DNA of 64,000 bases from Luteibacter sp. UNC138MFCol5.1 (GTDB lineage: Bacteria; Pseudomonadota; Gammaproteobacteria; Xanthomonadales; Rhodanobacteraceae). Each line of letters starts with the position of its first letter. Positions within the stretch are counted from its first letter, which is position 1. Both the position numbers and the translations under genes were made by a program. The notes under the pieces are model-generated. The model worked only from the letters and a program-made list of their open reading frames with translations, did no database searches and had not been told where the DNA came from. The stretch lies in the NCBI RefSeq assembly GCF_900110505.1, contig NZ_FODZ01000001.1, forward strand, positions 462,216 to 526,215, given 5' to 3'. Below, piece after piece: positions 53,670 through 61,745 of the stretch.

Positions 53670-56600
53670 CTAAACCTCGAGCTCTCTATCAATTGACATC
53701 TCAAATCCGATGGGAAGCGGTTTGTAGAGATCGTCTTTCGATATTGTTGCTGCCCTATGGAAGGATCTGAGGGCCGCGACGTTGAGAGAGGCAACCACAA
53801 AGTAGTCCTCATCCCCCCCCTTCACGCGAACGACATCTCGCTCGAAGTCGCGACGAAAAGGGGCTCTAACCCGGCTGTCGCCGTACCTGCGATTATTGAC
53901 CTGCACAACGTACGCATGAACATCTAGCGCTGCGGACTCAACAAGTGCTGAGAAAGACGTCGTATCGGGGTTCCATTCAAGTGCAAACACACTATCCACG
54001 AAGCCCTGTGCGTGTCGACGATTGTCTATATTGGTGAGGTCGCTACACAGCAAGACACTGAAGAAGTGCGACCCGTGCCGAAATATTGGCCTGCATTCTT
54101 CAATGCATGGAGGCTTGTAGAAGACGCGTCCAGCGTTCTCAACAGCTTCCGCCTCGTGATGGGCGGGAATCATCTTTGGCTGAGCATACAAGACATGTGA
54201 TCCATATCCCGGCCAGCGGCTGGCCAACGAGATCAATGCGTCGTTTCGAACGGCGCCAGTTCGCTTCCAGTTCTCTAGTCCGCAGAGAACCGAGATCCCG
54301 AGCTTAGCAAGCTTAATGGACACCGGAATTGCCCAGCGGCGGGGCAAGCTGGCCTCGGGAAATACAATGTAATCCACAGGCTCATCACATCGAAGAATGT
54401 CATTGATGAGTCGATGAATTCGTTTGTAACGTCTAACACCAAGATCTGGAGATTTAAGGAGCGCGCGATTCCATTGCTCGTCGCTTGAGAGGAAGCTGGT
54501 TAGCGCAACCTTATAGGTTGGCTTCGACCTATATGGTATGGAGAGACTGTTTACGTGTGGGCGAAGTTCGTTTCTCGACATCCGTGGAGCACGGTCAATC
54601 CGGATTCGCGCGCCCCGAAGCGAGAAAATTGCGTCTTCTAGCTGCACCGGACTTTCAAGAAGAGCCGGTGCTGAGAAAATAATCTCTGCAACAGATAACG
54701 GCCGCGTCGGAAATGCTATCGCAGGCCAATACGGTCTCTTGAGCCCGCTTGTTACGCGTTTGCGAAATCTAGTGATTCCAGCCAGGCGGAGCGCGCGCAG
54801 TACGTTCTTGTCTTTCGACACCGGAGGCTGGCGTCCCGAATCACGATTATCCTCGAACCAAAAGTCCTTATAGGAACGTCTTCCGAAATCACATCGAAGA
54901 ACGCGCTCGGAAAGGTCCTTTACTGTATTCTTAGCCTGCGGCACGCCGCGAACGTCGTAAGTCCTCTTGATCTTACGAAGAACACCAAGAAACTCTGGCG
55001 AGAACTTGAATCCGCCAACAGTTGACGACTGGATTGCCGTTCTGTAGAAGCCTTCGCCGTAAAACTTTAGGCAGCTTCTAAAGGCCTTTGCCTGATCTGT
55101 CCCGGCAGTCGAGGTAGATTTAATTAGCGTTGCGACCCTTTCAAAGGCGTCAAGAAACTGGCTCGCGAACTCGTGGTCGCCGCAAGCGACCATCAGCCCG
55201 AAGACACGATCCAAGTACGCGTGATAATTAAAGAATCCCCTTGGTGTTAGGACGTGGCGAAGCACGAGACCGTAGAAGGCACTTCGCTGACTAAGCCAAG
55301 CCCTCGGCTTTAGATCGCGTGCATGAGCTTCGATGTCCCGAAGAAGAAGAGCAAAGCCTAGCCTCCGAACTGACACAACGTCAGCTTTTCGAAGTGCATC
55401 AGCCTCTAACGTCGCATCAGGAGTGGCAAGCAAGGCCTTCGAAATCATCTCACTGTCGTCCTCAGGGAGGTCCGGAAGGAGTCGATGCTCGCTTGACTTC
55501 TGCTTGATCTGATCCTCGATTTGGTCGATCAGATCCAGGCCCTGTCGCCCGGATAGCACGAAGATTTTCTGTTTGTCACCGGAAAACTCGATAAGTGAGT
55601 CCTCGGCATATGGCGGTGCGAAGAGCAGCGTCGGTGGACTGCGGTCTCCACTGATTACCTTCAACGATTTCGGGGAGAGCTCAGCGATCCACTTGAGGAA
55701 GTCTCGCCCGGAGCTAATTCCAGCATCTCGTGAACACACAAGGAAAAGGTCGTCGACGTATCGGCCGTAGTAGATTGGCTTGAGTTTTTTCTGGATAAGC
55801 CGGTCAAATTCAACCAATACAAGGTTTGAGATGATCTTCGACGCAGACAGGCCCACTGGAAGGCCGCCTTCTGGACGCACCTTGGCGTCGGGAGTCCTTC
55901 GGTACCAATTCTGGATGCTTTCGATGAAATCTTGAGTAAATAATCTCTGATCTTCGCTTAGATGGACGCCGCACACTTCCATAAACTCGGGCGCTAGAAG
56001 AAACGTAGGGGACACGTTGTGATAGAAGCGCCGAATATCCATTGTCACGGAGATAATCGGGAGGTCCCGAACGAGGGCTGTGCGCATTGCTTGAAGACCA
56101 CGCTTTCGCCAGGCGCTGTACGCGCCGAAGTATGGAACAAATAAGCCTGCACACTCTTCGTTGACTACGCCCGCGCTGTGTTTCGATGACCCTGCACGAC
56201 GCAACCTGTTACCGTAGGTGCATTTAGGATCGAGCTTCGCGTCGTAGCCTTCACCGGCCTTGATGATCCATAGAGCAGAAACGATTTGATACTCGATCGA
56301 GGCCCGAATAACTAGTCGGAAGTCGGCGCGGGCGCGTTCTCGCGACGATTCTTGATAACGATGACTCCAATCATCGGTAACATCAGAGATCGAGAAATGC
56401 ATAGACCCCGACTTCCAAGAGTCAGGCTCAGTGATTGATTTGGGGACGTAAGCGTACCCACCGATGAACCTGGTGTCGTCCACCCAGTCGCCCCGCTCAA
56501 GGCGGCTTTGCAGCGCCTTGAGGTTTACACCAAGGTTGCGCTCATAGGCGTCAAACTTCAGTGGGTCGCAATGCATTCCCTCGTAGAACGCTTCAGCCTT

Positions 56601-56672
56601 CGCTTTTCGGTAGGCGCGGTAGATGTCCGCGAGCGTTATGAATTCTGCTGAGTAGCGCGGTCTGCTGGCCAA
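53670..56672 (-). CDS. Reverse transcriptase-nitrilase fusion (UG1/DRT1-like defence RT)
   Basis: A 1000-residue fusion. The reverse transcriptase (about 110-450) has motif A TMDIRRFYHNV (D212), motif B GGLPVGLSASKIISNL and motif C YGRYVDDLF with the YVDD box at 305-308. A helical middle region (about 450-690) follows. The C-terminal nitrilase-fold domain (about 715-965) has Glu E773 in IVFPEASLP, Lys K833 in QPKMIP and Cys C876 in LLCSDLTN, so the triad looks intact. RT-nitrilase fusions form class 1 UG/Abi RTs (UG1, also named DRT1, and relatives), reported anti-phage genes. The start is TTG at 56672 with AGGGGA upstream; no early ATG fits. Composition is lower in G+C than flanking genes (22/60 bases at 54361, 31/60 at 55081). 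It stands alone, near tRNA-Ile2. Confidence 0.92.
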   Translation of the reverse strand: MASRPRYSAEFITLADIYRAYRKAKAEAFYEGMHCDPLKFDAYERNLGVNLKALQSRLERGDWVDDTRFIGGYAYVPKSITEPDSWKSGSMHFSISDVTDDWSHRYQESSRERARADFRLVIRASIEYQIVSALWIIKAGEGYDAKLDPKCTYGNRLRRAGSSKHSAGVVNEECAGLFVPYFGAYSAWRKRGLQAMRTALVRDLPIISVTMDIRRFYHNVSPTFLLAPEFMEVCGVHLSEDQRLFTQDFIESIQNWYRRTPDAKVRPEGGLPVGLSASKIISNLVLVEFDRLIQKKLKPIYYGRYVDDLFLVCSRDAGISSGRDFLKWIAELSPKSLKVISGDRSPPTLLFAPPYAEDSLIEFSGDKQKIFVLSGRQGLDLIDQIEDQIKQKSSEHRLLPDLPEDDSEMISKALLATPDATLEADALRKADVVSVRRLGFALLLRDIEAHARDLKPRAWLSQRSAFYGLVLRHVLTPRGFFNYHAYLDRVFGLMVACGDHEFASQFLDAFERVATLIKSTSTAGTDQAKAFRSCLKFYGEGFYRTAIQSSTVGGFKFSPEFLGVLRKIKRTYDVRGVPQAKNTVKDLSERVLRCDFGRRSYKDFWFEDNRDSGRQPPVSKDKNVLRALRLAGITRFRKRVTSGLKRPYWPAIAFPTRPLSVAEIIFSAPALLESPVQLEDAIFSLRGARIRIDRAPRMSRNELRPHVNSLSIPYRSKPTYKVALTSFLSSDEQWNRALLKSPDLGVRRYKRIHRLINDILRCDEPVDYIVFPEASLPRRWAIPVSIKLAKLGISVLCGLENWKRTGAVRNDALISLASRWPGYGSHVLYAQPKMIPAHHEAEAVENAGRVFYKPPCIEECRPIFRHGSHFFSVLLCSDLTNIDNRRHAQGFVDSVFALEWNPDTTSFSALVESAALDVHAYVVQVNNRRYGDSRVRAPFRRDFERDVVRVKGGDEDYFVVASLNVAALRSFHRAATISKDDLYKPLPIGFEMSIDRELEV

Positions 56673-56687
56673 TGCTATCCCCTATAG

Positions 56688-56709
56688 CCTTACTGCCAGC
56701 ATAGTAAGG
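56688..56709 (-). promoter_or_regulatory. Stem-loop in the leader of the RT gene
   Basis: CCTTACT (56688-56694) and AGTAAGG (56703-56709) form a 7-bp stem with an 8-base loop, 15 bases upstream of the RT start codon and just ahead of its ribosome site. It may influence translation or be part of an RNA bound by the RT. It lies in the 230-base non-coding stretch between the RT gene and the tRNA, which is A+T-rich and otherwise featureless. Confidence 0.4.
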
Positions 56710-56902
56710 GTTTGCGCAACGTGGGTCACGCACCCGGAACGGGCTCCTCACGATGTCTTCGGATTATTTTTCGCCCATTAAGGCAGGTCGCCGTGCCATG
56801 ACATGAAAAGATCGTCGCGTTTCAAAAAATCAAAAATGGCCGGCTGGGCCGATCTATGCTTTTCAGAACACTTTTTTTCTGGCGAGATAGCCCGGAGTGC
56901 GT

Positions 56903-56978
<76 letters not shown>

Positions 56979-57147
56979 GCGTGCGGCGGTGAAGTGTAGC
57001 GAATGGGGGCGGCGGTGTCTGTCGGCGGGGTTGGGGCTGGTTGATGCCGAGGTGGGGGCGTTTGGCGCCGGTGGCCGCAAATGCGCACGGAAGTTTTGGG
57101 ACTGTCGGTGCGGTGATCATCAGTGCGTGGGCGTCCGTCCTCGTTCT

Positions 57148-57194
57148 GTGGGAGGCTTTCGCGAGCACCCTTCGCGCGCGAGCGCGCTTCCCAC
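57148..57194. repeat. Degenerate GTGGGAG-type inverted repeat
   Basis: GTGGGAGGC (57148-57156) pairs with GCTTCCCAC (57186-57194) with one mismatch; the intervening sequence is GCGC-rich. It belongs to the same loose family of GTGGGAG repeats as at 7-65. It lies in the 283-base stretch between the tRNA and the zinc-ribbon gene, in which no gene is seen. Confidence 0.4.
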
Positions 57195-57261
57195 GACAGC
57201 GCGCATCCCACAGGAGCGTGCTTACCACGAGCGCGCTCGCCCCGGGGGAGGGCACCTATGG

Positions 57262-57747
57262 TCAGCTGCCGGTCGCGTAATGCAGGCAGGCGAGGGCGAT
57301 GCCGATCGGCAGGCCGATGATGAGAATGACCATGCCGAGGCAACCTTTCGAGCCCCGGGGTGAGCCTCGGTACACGGGCGGCGGGCGCGTGTTTGCCTCG
57401 GCAGCGTCGCGGCGGGGTGCCTCGTCGGTGCGCCTCGTCGCGGTGCCGCGCGATGGGGGTGCGTCGTCAGGGTGCGGCGCCGCTTGCGAGGGTCGCGGCC
57501 CGGAGGGTGATCGGGGCGCCTCATGCGCCGGTCGCGTGGCTAGCCAGGCACGGTGACATGTCGCGCAGAAGTACCTGTCCTTGCCGGCCTGCCATGCGCG
57601 AATGGTGCGGTTGTCGTGGCGCGTCGTCTTGCGGCAGCGGCCGCAGCTGAAGAACGCGTTTTCCGGACGGCGCTGGCGGCTCAGGACCGCTTTCACGAAG
57701 AGCACGAGGATCGTGCCGGCGATGAGCAGGACGACGTTCTTGTCCAT
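57262..57747 (-). CDS. Hypothetical zinc-ribbon membrane protein
   Basis: A 161-residue protein of unknown family. An N-terminal membrane helix (about 5-22) is followed by four cysteines in CGRC (C35, C38) and CATC (C61, C64), a typical zinc ribbon. A Pro/Arg/Asp-rich low-complexity linker (about 70-130) follows, then a C-terminal hydrophobic helix (about 135-157). The topology would place the ribbon on one side of the membrane between two anchors. The ATG at 57747 follows AAGGGGA. No operon partner. Confidence 0.65.
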   Translation of the reverse strand: MDKNVVLLIAGTILVLFVKAVLSRQRRPENAFFSCGRCRKTTRHDNRTIRAWQAGKDRYFCATCHRAWLATRPAHEAPRSPSGPRPSQAAPHPDDAPPSRGTATRRTDEAPRRDAAEANTRPPPVYRGSPRGSKGCLGMVILIIGLPIGIALACLHYATGS

Positions 57748-57883
57748 GAGATTTCCCCTTGGTGGGCGTTGGGACGCCTGGGGGCATTAGAGCTTGGGTG
57801 TGGGGGTTTGCGCCACTGTCTGGAGTCGCTGGCTGCCGGTTTGGGGGCGAGCACAGCGCGAGAACCCGGGTGCATCGACGTGG

Positions 57884-57903
57884 ATACCGGCGTGGGCCGG
57901 TAT
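57884..57903. repeat. Short intergenic palindrome ATACCGGC/GCCGGTAT
   Basis: An 8-bp stem with a 4-base loop embedded in GTGGATACCGGCG...GGTATGACGG, a pattern common as an intergenic repeat in high-G+C proteobacteria. It lies between the zinc-ribbon gene and the rpoD terminator; the rest of that 245-base stretch shows no gene. Confidence 0.5.
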
Positions 57904-57938
57904 GACGGTGAAGGGCCTGGGCTGGTCCGCGCGGAGCC

Positions 57939-57970
57939 AAAAAAAAACGCCCGCTTGCGCGGGCGTTTTC
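57939..57970 (-). terminator. rpoD intrinsic terminator
   Basis: On the minus strand, a GC-rich stem (CGCCCGC/GCGGGCG, 57948-57965) with a 4-base loop is followed by nine T residues (57939-57947), starting 27 bases after the rpoD stop. The other side carries TTTT, so it may also work weakly in the opposite direction. Confidence 0.85.
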
Positions 57971-57992
57971 GTTGCCTTGCCTTTCGTCGGTA

Positions 57993-59852
57993 TCAGTCGA
58001 TATCGAGGAACGAGCGCAGGGTTTCCGAGCGGCTCGGGTGGCGCAGCTTGCGCAGGGCCTTGGCTTCGATCTGGCGGATGCGCTCGCGGGTGACGTCGAA
58101 CTGCTTGCCGACTTCTTCCAGCGTGTGATCCGTATTCATGTCGATGCCGAAGCGCATGCGCAGCACCTTGGCTTCACGCGGGGTGAGGCCGGCGAGCACG
58201 TCGCGCACGGTTTCCATGAGGCCCGTCTCGGTCGCCGACTCGATGGGCGAGCTGGCGTTGGTGTCTTCGATGAAGTCGCCAAGATGCGAATCTTCGTCGT
58301 CGCCGATCGGGGTTTCCATGGAGATCGGTTCCTTCGCGATCTTCAGGACCTTGCGGATCTTGTCTTCCGGCATCTCCATTTCCTTCGCCAGTTCTTCCGG
58401 CGTCGGCTCGCGGCCGAACTGCTGGAGCATCTGGCGGGAGATGCGGTTGAGCTTGTTGATCGTTTCGATCATGTGCACCGGGATACGGATGGTGCGGGCC
58501 TGATCGGCGATCGAGCGGGTGATGGCCTGGCGGATCCACCACGTCGCGTACGTCGAGAACTTGTAGCCGCGGCGGTATTCGAACTTGTCGACCGCCTTCA
58601 TCAGGCCGATGTTGCCTTCCTGGATGAGGTCGAGGAACTGCAGTCCGCGGTTGGTGTACTTCTTCGCGATGGAGATGACGAGACGCAGGTTGGCCTCGAC
58701 CATTTCCTTCTTCGCGCGACGGGCCTTCGCCTCGCCGACGGACATGGCGCGGTTGATTTCCTTGATGTCGGTCAGCGGCAGGTACAGCGTGCGCTCGATC
58801 TGCGCCAGCTTCTCCTGTTCACCGTCGATCTGCTCGCGGAAGTTCTTGATGTTCGGCGACCACTTCTGGCGCTTGCGCGACAGTTCGGCGGCCCACTCGA
58901 GGTTGCCTTCGTTCGACGGGAAGCTCTTGAGGAACTCGGCGCGCGGCATCTTCACGTGCTTGACGAAGATGTCCATGAGCACGCGCTCGTGGTGACGGAT
59001 GTCGTTCACCACTTCGCGCAGCTTGCGCACGAAGCTGTCGATCAGCGCCGACGGGAGCTTCAGGTTGAGGAAGGCTTCCGACATCTGCTCGCGGATCTTC
59101 GCGACCTTCTTGTCGTTGATCTCCGCCTTCGGCGCGGCCTTCTGGAACTTCTGGTGAAGGGCGCGCAGTTCTTCCATGCGGCGCTTCACTTCTTCCGGAT
59201 CGGGACCGGTCGGGCCTGCCTCTTCTTCCTCACCGGCGCCTTCGACTTCGTCGTCGTCGGTCTCGGCGTCGCTGTCGTCGGCCACGGCGTTATCGGCCTC
59301 GGCCTGGGCGGCGTCCGCGGCTTCTTCCAGGTCGGCGAAGCCGGCCAGGATTTCGGACAGGCGGCGCTTGCCCTCGACGTGCTGGTCGTATTCCTCGAGC
59401 AGCAGCTGGATGGTGAGCGGGAAGCTGGCGAGCGCGGTCTGCACCTGGCTCAGGCCTTCCTCGATGCGCTTGGCGATGGCGATCTCGCCTTCGCGGGTCA
59501 GCAGCTCGACGGTGCCCATCTCGCGCATGTACATGCGGACGGGGTCGGTGGTGCGGCCCACCTCGGCGTCGACGGCCGACAGGAGCGCCACGGCTTCTTC
59601 GGCCGCGGACTCGTCGTCGTTGCTGGTACCCGGCGCGGCGCCGTCGGAGATCGTGTCGGTGTCGGGGGCGGAATCGTGGACCTCGATGCCGACGCCCTTG
59701 AGCACCGCCATGATGTCTTCGATCTGCTCCGGATCGACGATGTCGTCGGGCAGGTGGTCGTTGATCTCGGCATACGTCAGGTAGCCCTGCTCCAGACCCT
59801 TGGAGATGAGCTGTTTGATTTCAGACTGTTGCTCGTGAGCTTTATTAGTCAT
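57993..59852 (-). CDS. rpoD: RNA polymerase primary sigma factor RpoD (sigma-70)
   Basis: The housekeeping sigma factor, 619 residues, full length. Visible parts are region 1.1 ([25 protein letters not shown]), region 1.2 ([21 protein letters not shown]), an acidic non-conserved insert (about 185-235), region 2 ([23 protein letters not shown], then [23 protein letters not shown]), region 3 and region 4 with HTH ([23 protein letters not shown]). The start at 59852 gives a normal N-terminus. A promoter-like pair lies at 59883-59911 and a strong terminator follows the stop, so it is probably monocistronic. Confidence 0.98.
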   Translation of the reverse strand: MTNKAHEQQSEIKQLISKGLEQGYLTYAEINDHLPDDIVDPEQIEDIMAVLKGVGIEVHDSAPDTDTISDGAAPGTSNDDESAAEEAVALLSAVDAEVGRTTDPVRMYMREMGTVELLTREGEIAIAKRIEEGLSQVQTALASFPLTIQLLLEEYDQHVEGKRRLSEILAGFADLEEAADAAQAEADNAVADDSDAETDDDEVEGAGEEEEAGPTGPDPEEVKRRMEELRALHQKFQKAAPKAEINDKKVAKIREQMSEAFLNLKLPSALIDSFVRKLREVVNDIRHHERVLMDIFVKHVKMPRAEFLKSFPSNEGNLEWAAELSRKRQKWSPNIKNFREQIDGEQEKLAQIERTLYLPLTDIKEINRAMSVGEAKARRAKKEMVEANLRLVISIAKKYTNRGLQFLDLIQEGNIGLMKAVDKFEYRRGYKFSTYATWWIRQAITRSIADQARTIRIPVHMIETINKLNRISRQMLQQFGREPTPEELAKEMEMPEDKIRKVLKIAKEPISMETPIGDDEDSHLGDFIEDTNASSPIESATETGLMETVRDVLAGLTPREAKVLRMRFGIDMNTDHTLEEVGKQFDVTRERIRQIEAKALRKLRHPSRSETLRSFLDID

Positions 59853-59882
59853 GCCGACCGCCGCGGGTTACAGGAACCGATC

Positions 59883-59911
59883 AGTATAGTCATTTGATGA
59901 TTTTTTGACCA
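59883..59911 (-). promoter_or_regulatory. Candidate sigma-70 promoter of rpoD
   Basis: On the minus strand, TGGTCA (59906-59911, four of six to TTGACA) and TATACT (59883-59888, five of six to TATAAT) are separated by 17 bases, starting about 30 bases upstream of the rpoD ATG. The surrounding A/T-rich stretch stands out in this genome. Confidence 0.6.
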
Positions 59912-60035
59912 GTTTTCAAGTGGATCGGCCTCGTCGGGCCAACGCAAGAATCGCGCCAGACGGTGCGTCCCGCCGGGCTTCCGGGCGTGGCGACGAGGGG
60001 GAGGATCGGGGCGGAATGCCCCGCGCAGTGACGCC

Positions 60036-60476
60036 TCAGCGCACCTCCAGGCGGAAGGTGACCGGGCCGTCGTTGATCAGATGTACCTTCATATGGGCAC
60101 CGAACCGGCCGGTTTCCACCCCCGGCCGGGCTTCGCGCGCCAGGGCCACGAGACGGTCGAACCAGCGTCGGCCTTCCTCGGGCGGCGCGGCCGTGGTGAA
60201 GCTGGGCCGCATGCCCTTGCGGGTGTCCGCGGCGAGGGTGAACTGGCTGACGAGCAGCAGGCCGCCGCCGGTATCGGCCAGCGAGAGATTCATCTTCTCT
60301 TCGGCATCGGAGAACACGCGATAGCCGAGCAGGCGCTCGAGCATGCGGCGGCACTGGGCCTCGCCGTCGCCGGGTTCCACGGCGACGAGCGCGAGCAGTC
60401 CGGCGCCGATGGCACCCACCGTTTCACCCTCGACGTCGACGCGTGCGGATTCGACCCGCTGGATCAGAGCAATCAT
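60036..60476 (-). CDS. dtd: D-aminoacyl-tRNA deacylase
   Basis: Hydrolyses D-aminoacyl-tRNA, clearing mischarged D-Tyr and related tRNAs. 146 residues, the standard length, beginning [15 protein letters not shown]. The active-site motifs are [20 protein letters not shown] (SQFTL) and INDGPVTF (the NxGPVT-type motif). Divergent from the acyltransferase gene. Confidence 0.95.
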   Translation of the reverse strand: MIALIQRVESARVDVEGETVGAIGAGLLALVAVEPGDGEAQCRRMLERLLGYRVFSDAEEKMNLSLADTGGGLLLVSQFTLAADTRKGMRPSFTTAAPPEEGRRWFDRLVALAREARPGVETGRFGAHMKVHLINDGPVTFRLEVR

Positions 60477-60541
60477 GGAAGACTTAGCGGCGGATGGCGG
60501 CCAAGCTTAATGGCGAACGCGGCCGCGTTACACTCCGGCGG

Positions 60542-61447
60542 ATGCGCCCGGATATCTATCTTCTCTATCTCCTGCTCAGGCTGGTCAGCCTGTTCCCCCT
60601 TCGCACGGTCCATCGCGTCGGCGCCTGGATCGGCCGCCGCTCCCTGCGCTCAAACTCGCGCAGCGCGCGCTTCAGTGCCGTGAACCTGCGGCTGACCCGC
60701 CCGGAGCTGTCCGAGGCGGAGCGCCATGACCTTCTCGTCCGCACGATGGAGGAGTCCGGCAAGTCGGTGACCGAGGTCGCCGCGATCTGGGGCGGCGGCG
60801 CCGAGAAGTCGCTCGGGCTGGTTCGCGAGGTGGTGGGCGGCGAGCTCTTCGATCAGGCGCTGGCCTCGGGCAAGGGCGTGATCATCGCCGCGCCGCACCT
60901 GGGCTGCTGGGAGCTCCTGAACTACTGGCTGTGCAGCAGGACGCCCATGGCGATCCTCTACCGTCCGCCCCGCATCCAGGCGATCGAAGCCCTGCTGCGC
61001 AAGGTACGCGGCAAGCTGGCGCCGGAGCAGGTGCGCGCGGAGGGCGCGGGGGTGCGCACGCTGTTCAAGCGCCTGGGCGCCGGCGGCACCGTGGGCATCC
61101 TGCCCGACCAGAAGCCTCGTGAAGGCGAAGGCGAGTTCGCGCCGTTCTTCGGCGTGGATGCCCTGACGATGGTGCTGCTGCCGCGCCTGGCGGCGCGTAC
61201 CGGCGCCATCGTGCTCTTCAGCTTCGCGGAGCGCCTGCCGGACGGCCAGGGCTTCCGCATCCACGTGCTGCCGGCACCGGAGGGCATCGACAGCGCCGAC
61301 CTGCACGTGGCCTGCACCGCGCTCAACCGCGGCGTCGAGGCCTGCGTGACGCGCGCGTTCCCGCAGTACCAGTGGCACTACAAGCGCTACACGGCGCACG
61401 ACCGGCCGGATCCCTACAAGGTCAGCGCGGCCGCGAAAGCCGGTTGA
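60542..61447 (+). CDS. LpxL/HtrB-family lysophospholipid/lipid A acyltransferase
   Basis: A membrane-associated acyltransferase of 301 residues, similar in length to LpxL. An N-terminal hydrophobic segment (about 1-20) precedes the catalytic motif APHLGCWELLNYW (H-x4-D/E type), MAILYRPPR and VGILPDQKPREGEG. The reaction is probably late acylation of lipid A; cofactor and chain are not visible. ATG at 60542 (MRPDIYLL) is preferred; an in-frame ATG at 60494 is also possible. Overlaps the convergent TPR gene by 26 bases. Confidence 0.87.
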   Translation: MRPDIYLLYLLLRLVSLFPLRTVHRVGAWIGRRSLRSNSRSARFSAVNLRLTRPELSEAERHDLLVRTMEESGKSVTEVAAIWGGGAEKSLGLVREVVGGELFDQALASGKGVIIAAPHLGCWELLNYWLCSRTPMAILYRPPRIQAIEALLRKVRGKLAPEQVRAEGAGVRTLFKRLGAGGTVGILPDQKPREGEGEFAPFFGVDALTMVLLPRLAARTGAIVLFSFAERLPDGQGFRIHVLPAPEGIDSADLHVACTALNRGVEACVTRAFPQYQWHYKRYTAHDRPDPYKVSAAAKAG

Positions 61448-61745
61448 GGAAGACGGTCATTTCCTTCGCGGCCTGCATGTCGCCGCGGCCGTTGGCGGTC
61501 TCGATGCCCGAGGTCCACGCGGCGGCCGCGCCGGCCTCGTCGTCCATGGCGAGCAGGCTCTTGCCCAGCAGTTTCCAGGCCGCCGAATAGGCCGGATCGA
61601 AGTCCAGCGCGTCGCGGAACGACTGCGCGGCCTCGGCGTACGCGCCCTCGCCGAGCAGCGCGTTGCCGAGCGAGAAACGCAGCAATGCCCCGTCGCGGAC
61701 GCCACCGATCTGCTCGCGCAGGCGTTCGACGAGGGAGGCGGTCAT
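61422..61745 (-). CDS. Tetratricopeptide repeat protein
   Basis: A 107-residue helical protein with about two TPR units (LLRFSLGNALLGEGAYAEAAQ... FRDALDFDPAYSAAWKLLGKSLL). TPR proteins mediate protein contacts. Coupled by ATGA overlap to the preceding glycosyltransferase gene at 61742, so co-expressed with it. The 3' end overlaps the lpxL-like gene by 26 bases. Confidence 0.82.
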   Translation of the reverse strand: MTASLVERLREQIGGVRDGALLRFSLGNALLGEGAYAEAAQSFRDALDFDPAYSAAWKLLGKSLLAMDDEAGAAAAWTSGIETANGRGDMQAAKEMTVFLNRLSRPR

